Assembly: GCA_035448825.1 (NCBI GenBank)
Contig: DAOTJS010000004.1
Location: forward strand, 1-64,000
Length of the DNA stretch: 64,000 nucleotides
From: JAGNGI01 sp035448825
GTDB taxonomy: Bacteria > Fidelibacterota > UBA2242
Direction of reading: 5' to 3'
The notes below the pieces were generated by a model. The model was not told the origin of the DNA, did not search any database, and worked only from the letters and a program-made list of their open reading frames with translations. Each line of letters opens with the position of its first letter. The first letter of the stretch is position 1. Shown piece after piece: positions 18,378-27,718 of the stretch. A program made the translations under genes and the position numbers.

Positions 18378-20150
18378 TCATTTATTCAGTACCCGCAATT
18401 TTTCCGCTTCGGCCCGGCCCTTTTCTTCATTGACCAGACATAGTAAAATTGCCCCAGCCAGAAATAATATCCCAATCGAACCAATTCCAATCCGCGAAGC
18501 TATATTGGCTGAAAATCCGGCGCGACGAGCTAATAAGCCCACAGTTGCAATCAAAAACGGCCCGAAAATTACCGAAAACTTGCCAATCATGTTGAAAAAA
18601 CCATAGAATTCGGCGCTCTGCTCTTTGGGTATCAAGCGTAAATAAAACGAACGACTGAGCGCCTGAATACCGCCCTGAACACATCCGATTACAATTGCCA
18701 GAATATAAAACTCCTTCACATCTTTCATCAAGACGCTATATGCCGTTACTCCCAGATAGACGACAATTGTCGCAAAAATTACCTTCTTGGGATTCCATTT
18801 TTCAGCTAATTTACCAAACGCCAGCGCCGCCGGAAAACCAACAAACTGAACAATCAACAAAGCCACAATTAATGAACTCGACGGAAATCCAATTGACAAT
18901 CCATAATCTACCGCCATTCGGATAATCGTATCAACGCCGTCAATATATAACCAGTAGGCTACTAAAAAAATCATTACAACTTTGAGATGGCGCACTTGCT
19001 GGAAGGTTTGGCTCAATTGCTTGAATCCCTGACGGATATACGTAGAACGTCTATTCGGTTTCGGCTCCCGGCGTTTTTCTTTGACATATAGAATCAGCGG
19101 AATAGTGAAAATTCCCCACCAGAGCCCCACCGATAAAAAACTCACCCGAATCGGAAGATTCTCTTGGGCTGGAGTAAGATAATCGGTTGTAATCGTAATC
19201 CGCCCACAGTGATTGGAAAGTCCCTCCACTCCCTCAATCCGCTGATCGCGAAATGATTGATAAGTAATCGGATTTCTAATGATAATTCCAGCGGAATCTC
19301 CCGGACTCAATTTTTGGTTCAGATTGCCAATCAAATATTCATTCTTACTATGATTTTTAGCGACGATCTCACCCGATTTAAATTGACCGAAACTAATCGC
19401 AGACACTATCAAGTCCTGATCAACTTCAGGTGGAACAGGCACACTGATCCAGACTGAATCATCAGAATGATAATCAACTATCGTGATGGGTAATTTAATT
19501 TCACTGGTGACAACCGCTTTACCGATGGAATGCTTCTTGGGAATCGAAAAATCCTTACCTGGTTCGATCTGGATAACCGTAGCATTTTGAGTGAGAGCTT
19601 GATAGACATTTGCCTGTTGCTCAACCGGAAATCCAAAAGTCGCCGGACTAAGATACCACAAAACATTAATGAGAAATAATAATCCACCTCCCAGATAACC
19701 CAGCGCATAGCCTTTGGCAGACACATAATCAATTTTATGAGGCGGGGCGACTTCCGGCAATAAACTATCGTAAAAAGTATTCGCACCGGCAAAACCCAGC
19801 GACCCAACTACATAGAAAATTGCCGCCCACAACCATTGCCCATAGCCAACCATAAAAAGACAGGTCGTCGTCAGAACTCCCAGATAAGCGAAAAATATCA
19901 AAAAGCGTTTCTTCGCTGAACTCTGGTCGGCAATTGCTCCCAGGATTGGTGAAAGTAGAGCCACAATTAGCGAACCAATTGAGTTAGCGTATCCCAGCAT
20001 AGCGGTACTGACGTTGACATCCGCACCGGCACTCCAGTAACTTTTGAAAAATACCGGGAAGAATCCAGCCATTACCGTTGTAGCAAAAGCCGAGTTTGCC
20101 CAATCGTACAGTGCCCAGCCGAAAACTTGTTTGTCTTTTATTAATGACAT
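18378..20150 (-). CDS. UMF1/Atg22-like MFS transporter with large insert
   Basis: 590 residues, well above the usual 430-460. The N-terminus FGWALYDWANSAFATTVMAGFF is the hallmark of the UMF1 (Atg22-like) branch of the major facilitator superfamily; the cytoplasmic loop motif is PILGAIADQSSAKKR. Membrane helices fill residues 10-170 and 335-580. Between them sits a hydrophilic segment of about 160 residues, beta-rich by eye (PVPPEVDQDLIVSAISFGQF, SPGDSAGIIIRNPITYQS), probably a folded domain outside the membrane core. Substrates of bacterial UMF1 proteins are mostly unproven. The neighbouring genes encode outer-membrane proteins but are separated by a minisatellite. Confidence 0.88.
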   Translation of the reverse strand: MSLIKDKQVFGWALYDWANSAFATTVMAGFFPVFFKSYWSAGADVNVSTAMLGYANSIGSLIVALLSPILGAIADQSSAKKRFLIFFAYLGVLTTTCLFMVGYGQWLWAAIFYVVGSLGFAGANTFYDSLLPEVAPPHKIDYVSAKGYALGYLGGGLLFLINVLWYLSPATFGFPVEQQANVYQALTQNATVIQIEPGKDFSIPKKHSIGKAVVTSEIKLPITIVDYHSDDSVWISVPVPPEVDQDLIVSAISFGQFKSGEIVAKNHSKNEYLIGNLNQKLSPGDSAGIIIRNPITYQSFRDQRIEGVEGLSNHCGRITITTDYLTPAQENLPIRVSFLSVGLWWGIFTIPLILYVKEKRREPKPNRRSTYIRQGFKQLSQTFQQVRHLKVVMIFLVAYWLYIDGVDTIIRMAVDYGLSIGFPSSSLIVALLIVQFVGFPAALAFGKLAEKWNPKKVIFATIVVYLGVTAYSVLMKDVKEFYILAIVIGCVQGGIQALSRSFYLRLIPKEQSAEFYGFFNMIGKFSVIFGPFLIATVGLLARRAGFSANIASRIGIGSIGILFLAGAILLCLVNEEKGRAEAEKLRVLNK

Positions 20151-20160
20151 AGGTTATTTA

Positions 20161-20290
20161 TCGTCATTCGTAGTTATTCGTTGCGATTCATTGTGATTCA
20201 TAGTCATTCATTGTCATTCATTGTCATTCATTGTCATTCATTGTCATTCATTGTCATTTGTTGCGATTTATTGTTATTCGTTGCGATTCA
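20161..20290. repeat. 10-bp minisatellite (TTGTCATTCA)
   Basis: Thirteen consecutive 10-base units run in exact register, four of them (20211-20250) perfect TTGTCATTCA and the rest with one to three changes. It begins 10 bases upstream of the UMF1 transporter start. A second simple run, ACCTTG/ACCTCG/ACCTCA hexamers, follows at about 20310-20340. Confidence 0.95.
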
Positions 20291-20350
20291 ATTGTCAATT
20301 TCACTCAAACTTGACCTTGACCTCGACCTCAACCTCAACCTTACTCCCTC

Positions 20351-21586
20351 TTAAAACAAAAATCCTATATCAATATATAGTTGACTGCCGGCTTCTTCAT
20401 TGAAACCCATCTCAGCATAGACGATGAAATTTTCGTTCCAGCCGATATGAACTCCAGTACCTTTCCCGGTATGCAAATTGGTAAAACCGCCTTTTAAATC
20501 GTTTTCATCCCAAACCCGACCAAAATCGAAAAAAGCATTAGCCGCTAAATAAAAATCCTGGCCAGCGAACTGAAATTCATAGAACCGGTAACGTAATTCC
20601 ATATTCATAATAAACTTGGTTGACCCCACATAGCGGTTTTTATAGACTCCCCGGATTGAACGATAACCGCCAATGCCTTCGTCAATACGAAATGAACCGC
20701 CCATTGGATAATACAGCTGGAAAGGCGCATCGCCGAATATATTCTCGAATAAAATTCGGTTAGCATATACCAAATTTTTGCGAAGTGTGAAATAGCGGCG
20801 GTCAGTGAGCGTCAATCTTAAAAAATTATTATCACTGCCAATTAATCCGGTGTACCACTCACCCACAATATCCGTCCAGACCCCGCGATTTGGCGCCGGT
20901 TCATTATCCCGCGAATCGTAAACCAATCCGAATTTGAGATAATCGTTAAATGACTTCTCGGTATCGCGTTTTTTAAGGATTCCAGCCTGACGGTCTTCTT
21001 CAAATTTAGTGGTAATTCCGCCATTATCGTTTGCGCCACAATTCAGCTGATAAAGACCCAATCCCCCCAGAACCGAGATAAGTGGTCGCCCATCATCTCG
21101 ATATTTCAAGGCTTTCAAAATATTCGTATAAAATATTATCTGTTCGGAATTAAAAGTATAATAATGCTTGCCGTGCAAGGAATCAAGACTATTGCCATCT
21201 TCATCAACTTCAATATAACTGGGATCGAATTGCGAATCATTGCCTAATCCATAATAAGGCTGGAATTTTTCTTTTTTATATCGGGTTCGGACGCTTATTC
21301 TGAAACCGTTCCCCAAAATATAGGGCGAATCGAAAAAGATAGTGTGATCCTGTTTACCGCCGGTCGTAAAGAAAATCTGATTATCAATTTTAAAATAGTA
21401 AGGCGCATAACTGCCCTTGGCATAATTGAAAATGTCAAGAATAACTCCATAACCGAATCCTTCGTCGGCATTGTAATTGATAGCTGGAACGCCACCCCAC
21501 CCCCAACCGGTGCGCTCCTTAGCCTGGGTACTTTCGATAGAAATCAACATCATCAGTGTTATTATCAATAGTAAATCTCTCTTCAT
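20351..21586 (-). CDS. Omp85/surface-antigen type outer-membrane barrel
   Basis: 411 residues from the ATG at 21586, preceded by GAGGTTAAA; the longer in-frame start at 21640 lies inside the upstream hairpin. The signal peptide ends near STQAKE. There are no POTRA domains: the mature protein goes straight into a barrel with alternating aromatic strands (YYFKIDNQIFFTTGG, LKFGLVYDSRDNEPAPNRG, FRIDEGIGGYRSIRG). The GGYRSIRG segment corresponds to the conserved VRGY/IRGF motif of BamA-type barrels, and it ends in Phe (IDIGFLF), as many barrels do. Likely a short surface-antigen protein in the outer membrane; cargo unknown. Confidence 0.82.
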   Translation of the reverse strand: MKRDLLLIITLMMLISIESTQAKERTGWGWGGVPAINYNADEGFGYGVILDIFNYAKGSYAPYYFKIDNQIFFTTGGKQDHTIFFDSPYILGNGFRISVRTRYKKEKFQPYYGLGNDSQFDPSYIEVDEDGNSLDSLHGKHYYTFNSEQIIFYTNILKALKYRDDGRPLISVLGGLGLYQLNCGANDNGGITTKFEEDRQAGILKKRDTEKSFNDYLKFGLVYDSRDNEPAPNRGVWTDIVGEWYTGLIGSDNNFLRLTLTDRRYFTLRKNLVYANRILFENIFGDAPFQLYYPMGGSFRIDEGIGGYRSIRGVYKNRYVGSTKFIMNMELRYRFYEFQFAGQDFYLAANAFFDFGRVWDENDLKGGFTNLHTGKGTGVHIGWNENFIVYAEMGFNEEAGSQLYIDIGFLF

Positions 21587-21600
21587 TTTAACCTCAAAAT

Positions 21601-21637
21601 ATAAATAGGAGAAGCCGTAGCGGCTCCTCCTATTTAT
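21601..21637 (-). terminator. Strong hairpin between fadL-like and barrel genes
   Basis: ATAAATAGGAG pairs with CTCCTATTTAT and encloses a second stem AGCCG/CGGCT with a 3-base loop. It lies 21 nt after the FadL-like stop and is followed on the minus strand by ATTTT. It probably ends or attenuates that transcript before the barrel gene. Confidence 0.6.
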
Positions 21638-21657
21638 CATTTAAATCCGACATAATG

Positions 21658-23175
21658 TTATAGTTTTACCTGAACGCCGAAAGCTACAAGATAGTTTGTC
21701 TGATTGTACTTTTCTGTTTTAGTATCATCCTCAGCCTCAAAATAAAAAGCATCCAGCGCGCCTAAATTGAGCTTCACTTTCGGTGAAATTTGATACTGAA
21801 TGCCACAGCCTATTGTGAATGCGTCGAGGTTGAAGTCCATATCGGACTGCGATTCCGGTTTTGCGCCCATCATACTATATTGTCCGCCGAGACTGACTTT
21901 CAATTTTTCGGTCAAAGCATATTCAGCGCCCAGTCCAAATTCCGTCGTATTGTCAAAATTTTCTTCATCGCCATCCCAGTCAACGGCGCCGTTATTATAA
22001 TAATTGAAATCCATCATCAGTTTAATCTTGCCCATATTATAAGAAATACCGACGGCTAGCTGAGACGGTATATCGGCTCCGTATTTAGCGCCATCAGGGA
22101 AAAGACCGGTATCATCTTTTTTCGTATCATTTTGCAGTTCCATCTTGGTGATGGTCTCATAACGAATACCGATATTCAAGTTCTCATTCGGTCTGATATT
22201 AACCCCAAAAATCCCGGCAACGCCCGAACCGCTCTGGGCAGCATCAACTTCTTTATCGGAAGTTTCACTAGCATGCCCGGCCATAGTATTGGCAATTGAA
22301 GAGTAAGTTGTATGGATTTGATTAGCATTCATGGCATTAACTTGACTGGCAGGTACTCCAAATTGCACCAATCCTCCTGCAATATTAGCCGAATCAGTTG
22401 CAGTTATCATATGGGCATTTACTAATTCGGCTAAGGTATAATTTCCACCACCAGCATTGATTATTGGCTGGACACTATTTGCACCTCCGCCAGCTAAATT
22501 CGATAACTGGGTAAAATAACTTGTCGCAGAGATAAATGCACCACCGGCTGCGGCGGGATTAATCTGAATGTCCTTCAAATATCCGGTGTAGCTATTACTT
22601 GCCATTACGTAGCGCGCTCCGCCAAAAACCGAGAATATCTCATTGATTTTATATGAAATACCACCCTGCACGCCGTAGTAGATCGAAGAACCTTCGAAGT
22701 TTATATCCAATTTATAATCGGTAACGCCGGCACTTGCCAATGCAGTTTTCAGAGTCGAAACTGGCACTTCAAAAGATGGCAAACCTTTATCGAATTTGGC
22801 ACTGCCGCCGCCACCAATCGGCATAAAGCCTCCGGAAAGCACCAGTTTATCCATTTTATAGGCCACGTAAATTGATGGGAAAACCGGTGCGAATACCTTA
22901 CCGACAAACTCATCATTGTTCAGCGTCGGAGTGCTATTAGTCACCGTTTTGGTTTGCCAGATCGTCTGATTGCTGAGATCCAGAAACAAACCGTCCTCGT
23001 ACAATTTGGTCAATCCTGCCGGATTGAAGTAAACCGCATCCACATCGGTGGAAGCGTTGCGGTTCAACATCCGCACCCAGGCCGCGCTCTGGTTAGTGTT
23101 CGTAACCAAGCCGCCGGCTAAAACAGTTCCGCTCACCAGCAGAACTAAACATAGCAAAACACGCCTGATTTTCAT
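21658..23175 (-). CDS. FadL/OMPP1-type outer-membrane transporter
   Basis: 505 residues with a signal peptide ending VLAGG. FadL-type barrels carry long-chain fatty acids and other hydrophobic compounds across the outer membrane. The family signature is the N-terminal hatch: VTNTNQSAAWVRMLNRNAS followed by VYFNPAGLTKL (the NPAG motif). Barrel strands follow, and it ends LVAFGVQVKL. Residues about 190-310 hold a loop rich in Gly, Ala and Ser that is longer than in E. coli FadL. AAAGGAG precedes the ATG by about 7 nt. The substrate is not determined here. Confidence 0.9.
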   Translation of the reverse strand: MKIRRVLLCLVLLVSGTVLAGGLVTNTNQSAAWVRMLNRNASTDVDAVYFNPAGLTKLYEDGLFLDLSNQTIWQTKTVTNSTPTLNNDEFVGKVFAPVFPSIYVAYKMDKLVLSGGFMPIGGGGSAKFDKGLPSFEVPVSTLKTALASAGVTDYKLDINFEGSSIYYGVQGGISYKINEIFSVFGGARYVMASNSYTGYLKDIQINPAAAGGAFISATSYFTQLSNLAGGGANSVQPIINAGGGNYTLAELVNAHMITATDSANIAGGLVQFGVPASQVNAMNANQIHTTYSSIANTMAGHASETSDKEVDAAQSGSGVAGIFGVNIRPNENLNIGIRYETITKMELQNDTKKDDTGLFPDGAKYGADIPSQLAVGISYNMGKIKLMMDFNYYNNGAVDWDGDEENFDNTTEFGLGAEYALTEKLKVSLGGQYSMMGAKPESQSDMDFNLDAFTIGCGIQYQISPKVKLNLGALDAFYFEAEDDTKTEKYNQTNYLVAFGVQVKL

Positions 23176-23351
23176 GTTTTTTCTCCTTTAATTTTACTCG
23201 TTATTTGAGTTATAATTAAGATATGTCGCTTTGATATTTTCCCCTTCGACTACCCTGCAGTCCTACTTTACCGGTATGAAAAATAACCACTCAATCTATA
23301 ATTAACTACAAACCTCGGTGTAAATATATCGAAAAGAAAACGAAAACCAAA

Positions 23352-24668
23352 TTAATTTTTTTGCAATGGATACAGACAATATTTGAATCGTAATTTTTGA
23401 AATTGGCTAGCTTTCGCCTCCCAATCTGCTAACATTGGTTTTAGGTCAGCACCAATATTAACCCAGGTTCGGAAGTCGGCGTTCCCGAAATAAGCGTCGG
23501 CTTCCGGGATTTTTACCCACTCAAAATGCTTTGGATATAGGCTTGATATCACTGAAATTAAAGTCGTACTAAATTCGTAGGTATCAAATTTATTAATGTC
23601 ACTGACCTGCACACTTATTCCCGAACATTCTGTATCCACATACAACGGCATCTCGTTCGCATTAAGTTCGCGGCGCGGAATAAACTTGACCGGATTTATT
23701 TCAACTCCTGCAAGTTTATATTCAGTCAAAGCATTTATTAATTCATTAGCCGAAATCCAGGGCGCTCCGACGACGTGGTAAGGATAAGGAGTTCCGATTC
23801 CCAGACTGATATTCGTAAATTGCAAAAAATACAGACCGGCATAGAGAACGGCGGACTCTTCATCTCCCACCACTTCATCCGCAAATGACCATTTCAGACC
23901 GGTTGATTGCCAGGGCATATCACGATTATAATTAGCCATTTTAATGACCGTAAGTTGCGATTTATTTTCGGTCTTAAGCCAATTCTCTTCGTTAATTAAC
24001 AAAGCTAATTCGCCCAGAGTCATCCCATAGCGAGCCGGTAAAAAAAGCCCGGGAGCAAACTGACTCCGATTAGACATTGGACCACCTGTTTCAACTCCGC
24101 GGAGAGAATTAGGTCTATCAAGCACAATAATAGGAACTTGTTGGTTACCACTGAGCCTTAAAGCTTCGATTAAAACTTTCACCGCTTGCGATTCCCGGAT
24201 GCCGGAATCCGGCAAATCGAACACGATCACCTCTGCCCCATTCAACATACTGGCGCTAAGTCGGTCGTTCAAATTATCTAAGACAAAATATCGGGTAATT
24301 CCCGAAAACTGGCTTGCGCTCAATTGAAATCCGGAGCCGCTTGATGACCGGCTTTCCAAAACCTGAACACACGACCGACAGCGCGTTCCCAATCTGATAT
24401 TGACTATATCGAAAATATGCTGATTTGATCGGCTATAACTATAACGACCGGCAATAACCATAAATTTATGATTCCCGAGAGCATTAAAATTATCGTCAAT
24501 TAATAAATCCAGACCAGTTTTAAAGTTCTGTGGCTCTTCAGTAACCGGCAGAGTAAGCACCGTGGAATGCCGTAATTTCGCCGTCTGACTGTTTAATTCA
24601 CCAGAAATTAAAGCCAAAACAACTAACAGACGAAAAAATGACCGATATTTTGCCCCAGTTGTTTTCAT
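23352..24668 (-). CDS. DUF1343 (NamZ-like) secreted protein with divergent motifs
   Basis: 438 residues from the ATG at 24668, 7 nt after the AmpG-like stop; a longer start overlapping that gene is less likely. A signal peptide ends near LNSQTAK. The family is supported by GLDLLIDDNF, VIVFDLPDSGIR, VLDRPNSLRG, RYGMTLGELALLINEE, NYNRDMPW, FTNISLGIGTPYPYHVVGAPWI. Characterised DUF1343 members (NamZ) are exo-beta-N-acetylmuramidases that remove terminal MurNAc from peptidoglycan. The segment that normally reads SPEHGIRG is replaced by LESRSSSGSGFQL, and VFDLPDSG differs from the usual VFDIQDVG. It may be inactive or altered in specificity. Position beside AmpG fits cell-wall salvage. Confidence 0.8.
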   Translation of the reverse strand: MKTTGAKYRSFFRLLVVLALISGELNSQTAKLRHSTVLTLPVTEEPQNFKTGLDLLIDDNFNALGNHKFMVIAGRYSYSRSNQHIFDIVNIRLGTRCRSCVQVLESRSSSGSGFQLSASQFSGITRYFVLDNLNDRLSASMLNGAEVIVFDLPDSGIRESQAVKVLIEALRLSGNQQVPIIVLDRPNSLRGVETGGPMSNRSQFAPGLFLPARYGMTLGELALLINEENWLKTENKSQLTVIKMANYNRDMPWQSTGLKWSFADEVVGDEESAVLYAGLYFLQFTNISLGIGTPYPYHVVGAPWISANELINALTEYKLAGVEINPVKFIPRRELNANEMPLYVDTECSGISVQVSDINKFDTYEFSTTLISVISSLYPKHFEWVKIPEADAYFGNADFRTWVNIGADLKPMLADWEAKASQFQKLRFKYCLYPLQKN

Positions 24669-24675
24669 AAACCTA

Positions 24676-26349
24676 TTAACTCTCGATTTTTTTCTTCCCA
24701 AAACCCGGGTCAATTTTCACCAATCCGGCCACCAGGAAACTGGGAATCGTACAAAATATTATATAGACAAAGAAAATGCGATACCCCATTAAATCCTGCA
24801 ATTTGCCGCTGACCATTCCCGGAAGCATCATCCCGAGCGCCATAAAAGCCGTGGCGATCGCGTAATGCGACGTTTTATATTCACCTTCCGCCAAATACAA
24901 CATAAAGAGCATATAGCCGGTAAACCCGAACCCGTAACCGAATTGCTCGATAGCGACACAAATTGTAACTATCAGGAAATTGTCCGGTTGAACATACGAC
25001 AGGTAAACATACACTAAATCGGGAATATTAATCGCCAGCGCCATCCATAAGACCCATTTTTTCAGTCCACCACGAGCGGCAACTATTCCGCCGAGAATAC
25101 CTCCGATTGTCAGACAGATTATTCCAACGGTTCCATACACAAATCCAACTTGCGTCGTAGTCAGGGCTAATCCACCGACCTCCTGACTATCAAGAAGAAA
25201 GGGCGAAGCCATTTTTACCAATTGCGATTCTGCCAAACGATAAAACAACAGAAAGAATAAAGCCGAAACGATACCCTTTTTCTGGAAAAAACTGGAAAAT
25301 ACCTTAAGCCAGCTGGTTTTGAGTTCCGGGCTTTTTTCTCTGACTGTCTCTAATCCGGTCGGCAACATTATTTTATGATACAAACAAATCAGCAGGAAAA
25401 ATACGCCTAAGATTCCGAACGACACCGCCCAGCTGAAAGGAATATCGCCGGCGGTAGCTTCAAATTGCGCCACCGCCGGTTCTCGCAATCGGTGGTCAAC
25501 TTTCAAAGTCACTTTGACCGGCTTATTCCAGTTCTCAGCCGTAAATTCCAGACGACCGGCCGACGTCAACCAGATGTCTTTACTGCCCTTCTTGCGGCCG
25601 AAATTTACTACCACGGTCTTACCATCTTCTGGCGGTGATGAGAGACAAATAAAAACATTGGCAGAATCACTGCCCGACTGAGCCGGATTATAAATCGGCA
25701 CCTTTACTTCCGCCGGAATAATGACTATACCGGGTTGCTCAGACTCCTTAATTGCCGGTAAATTATTTTCATCAATCACCTGAATAATTTCATTCGGCGG
25801 AACAGCTATAGCTATAAGACTAACCGGCTTCAGCCCTGTTTTACTCATAATATAACCGGCCAACATCACAATCAAGCCCTGCCCAACGATCATCGCCATC
25901 CGGTAAAACGTACTACGAATTCCGACGAACCAGGTCTGCTGATGTTCATCCAGACCAATCATATAAAAACCATCCGCGGCGATGTCGTGAGTCGCCGAGG
26001 CTAAAGCAATTATCCATAAAATAACTAATGTCAAAGCAAACCAGAGCGGCAGTCGGACAACCAGCGCTACTCCGATAAAACAACAACCGAGAATAAATTG
26101 AGTAATCACCACCCAATTGCGTTTGGTGGAAAATACATCTACGAATGGACTCCAGAGCGGTTTGATTACCCAGGGCAAATACAAAACACTGGTCCAAAAT
26201 GCCAATGCCGCGTTAGAAACTCCCATTGTTTTGTACATAATTACCGAAACCGTCATCGCTATCACATAGGGAATACCTTCGGCAAAATACAGACTCGGCA
26301 CCCAGAGCCAGGGTGAACGATTTTTCACAGTTGCCGGTTCATTTGCCAT
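24676..26349 (-). CDS. AmpG-like muropeptide permease with beta-sandwich insert
   Basis: 557 residues. The N-terminus WLWVPSLYFAEGIPYVIAM and the motif TSVLYLPWVIKPLWSPFVD are typical of AmpG, the MFS permease that imports GlcNAc-anhydroMurNAc peptides. Helices occupy residues 15-165 and 305-550. Between them is a hydrophilic insert at about 168-300 containing SSPPEDGKTVVVNFG and LEFTAENWNKPVKVTLKVDH. The second string matches the LTFTPENWNxPQxVTVxxxDD pattern common in repeats of bacterial surface proteins, so the insert is probably a beta-sandwich outside the membrane. CAGGAG precedes the start. It is followed after 7 nt by the DUF1343 gene. Muropeptide import is inferred from family and neighbours. 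Confidence 0.85.
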   Translation of the reverse strand: MANEPATVKNRSPWLWVPSLYFAEGIPYVIAMTVSVIMYKTMGVSNAALAFWTSVLYLPWVIKPLWSPFVDVFSTKRNWVVITQFILGCCFIGVALVVRLPLWFALTLVILWIIALASATHDIAADGFYMIGLDEHQQTWFVGIRSTFYRMAMIVGQGLIVMLAGYIMSKTGLKPVSLIAIAVPPNEIIQVIDENNLPAIKESEQPGIVIIPAEVKVPIYNPAQSGSDSANVFICLSSPPEDGKTVVVNFGRKKGSKDIWLTSAGRLEFTAENWNKPVKVTLKVDHRLREPAVAQFEATAGDIPFSWAVSFGILGVFFLLICLYHKIMLPTGLETVREKSPELKTSWLKVFSSFFQKKGIVSALFFLLFYRLAESQLVKMASPFLLDSQEVGGLALTTTQVGFVYGTVGIICLTIGGILGGIVAARGGLKKWVLWMALAINIPDLVYVYLSYVQPDNFLIVTICVAIEQFGYGFGFTGYMLFMLYLAEGEYKTSHYAIATAFMALGMMLPGMVSGKLQDLMGYRIFFVYIIFCTIPSFLVAGLVKIDPGFGKKKIES

Positions 26350-26368
26350 TACTTTTCTCCTGAGTAAT

Positions 26369-27718
26369 TCAATAAATTTTACGGAGTTGGACGCCCGGAT
26401 AATAATGTTCTAATATTTCCGATGTCGAATAACCTTTCAAAGCCATCCCGAGAGCCCCGATCTGGCAATAACCGACCCCGTGCCCCCAGCCGGCTCCTTT
26501 CAGAATAAAAGCCGCCGGAATATTTTCAGTTCCCTCTTCCACATCAACCACAAAAGCCGAGCTATAAAGAAAAAGGTCATGAAACGCATCGCGAATAGCA
26601 TATTGATCATTAATCACAATTTGCTTCTCAACATTTGCTTTGTCAAAATAGTTAATAGCCAGGCTGGTCAGTCGTCCGGACTTGCCCCGCTTTAAGGGTT
26701 CGATGCTTTTGACTGCGACTGCTTTTAGGTTTAACTTCAGATTGAATAGTGCTGTAATCTCTTTCTGCGTCATCCGAAAGTGCCAGCGGAAATAATGGCC
26801 TTTCTCGTCAACGTTGCCAAGATACTTTTTCAGTTCTTTTTCCGGCACTATGGATGGACTACAAAAAGCCGACGGCGGATTTTCGATCCAATCGCGAACT
26901 TTTTCTTCAGTATCGAGCGGCAAAGCCGGATGATGGCAATCAGCCGGAGCATCAATCACCGAATCCAAATATGGTGGCGTTACCCCACCCCACACATTTT
27001 CGAAGGATTCCGTAACTCCGCCGCAGTTCTTGTGATAGCGGGTATCACAGATTTTATCATCATAAATTAAAACCTGACCGGCAGTTTCAAGCGCACCTTT
27101 GATGGACTGCTCCGAGAGAAACGTCGTCCCCTGATAACGCTGACAGCAGTCGTCATTGCAAACGTCCATTCCAAGATTACGGTGTTTCATTTCCACATTC
27201 GCCAGCAACCAACTGCGGGCGATGATTGTTTGCGATTTGATCACCGATAATGGACAAGCCGCTCCCATTTCGGAAGTTGCCACGCACATTAAATATTGCT
27301 CAATCGGCAATCTATTTATCATAATGAGATTATCATCTATCTGGCTTATTTCGACCGAGCCGGGCAAATAAACATCAATCTGTTTTTGCCAGTGAAAACC
27401 ACGCCCGGCAATCACATTCTTGACTTTTATTCCGGATTTGTTCGCTACCTGAATTTTACCGTCTTTGGGAATAATTTTCCAGTTCGGTTGAGAATTTTGG
27501 GGCACTCCGTCAATCTGAATCCCGATTTGGTTTTCAGCTAAAACAAATTCAATCTGTTCGCCACCCCTCAAAATCCGCCGCGGGCCGCTTCCCGAAACCA
27601 ATTCATAAACCGGAGATTTCGGAATCTCGAGTGCAATTCTTTGGCATTTATCAATCGGCAGGAAAATTCCGACCCTCAGGATTGGCTCTTCGATCGGAAT
27701 CACATTCGGTTCAAGCAT
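26369..27718 (-). CDS. SpoIID/LytB-domain protein without signal peptide
   Basis: 449 residues. SpoIID-type proteins are lytic transglycosylases or amidase enhancers acting on peptidoglycan. The domain is at about residues 120-440: PGSVEISQIDDNL, INRLPIEQYLMCVATSEMG, SQTIIARSWLLANVE, YHKNCGGVTESFENVWGG, and the ending GAGWGHGVGYCQIGALGMA, which is the strongly conserved SpoIID C-terminus. The first residues MLEPNVIPIEEPILRVGIF have no signal or membrane helix, unlike spore SpoIID. A strong AAGGAGG ribosome site supports this start, and the gene overlaps the kinase-like gene upstream by 8 nt. Role in handling imported muropeptides is inferred from the cluster. Confidence 0.85.
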   Translation of the reverse strand: MLEPNVIPIEEPILRVGIFLPIDKCQRIALEIPKSPVYELVSGSGPRRILRGGEQIEFVLAENQIGIQIDGVPQNSQPNWKIIPKDGKIQVANKSGIKVKNVIAGRGFHWQKQIDVYLPGSVEISQIDDNLIMINRLPIEQYLMCVATSEMGAACPLSVIKSQTIIARSWLLANVEMKHRNLGMDVCNDDCCQRYQGTTFLSEQSIKGALETAGQVLIYDDKICDTRYHKNCGGVTESFENVWGGVTPPYLDSVIDAPADCHHPALPLDTEEKVRDWIENPPSAFCSPSIVPEKELKKYLGNVDEKGHYFRWHFRMTQKEITALFNLKLNLKAVAVKSIEPLKRGKSGRLTSLAINYFDKANVEKQIVINDQYAIRDAFHDLFLYSSAFVVDVEEGTENIPAAFILKGAGWGHGVGYCQIGALGMALKGYSTSEILEHYYPGVQLRKIY

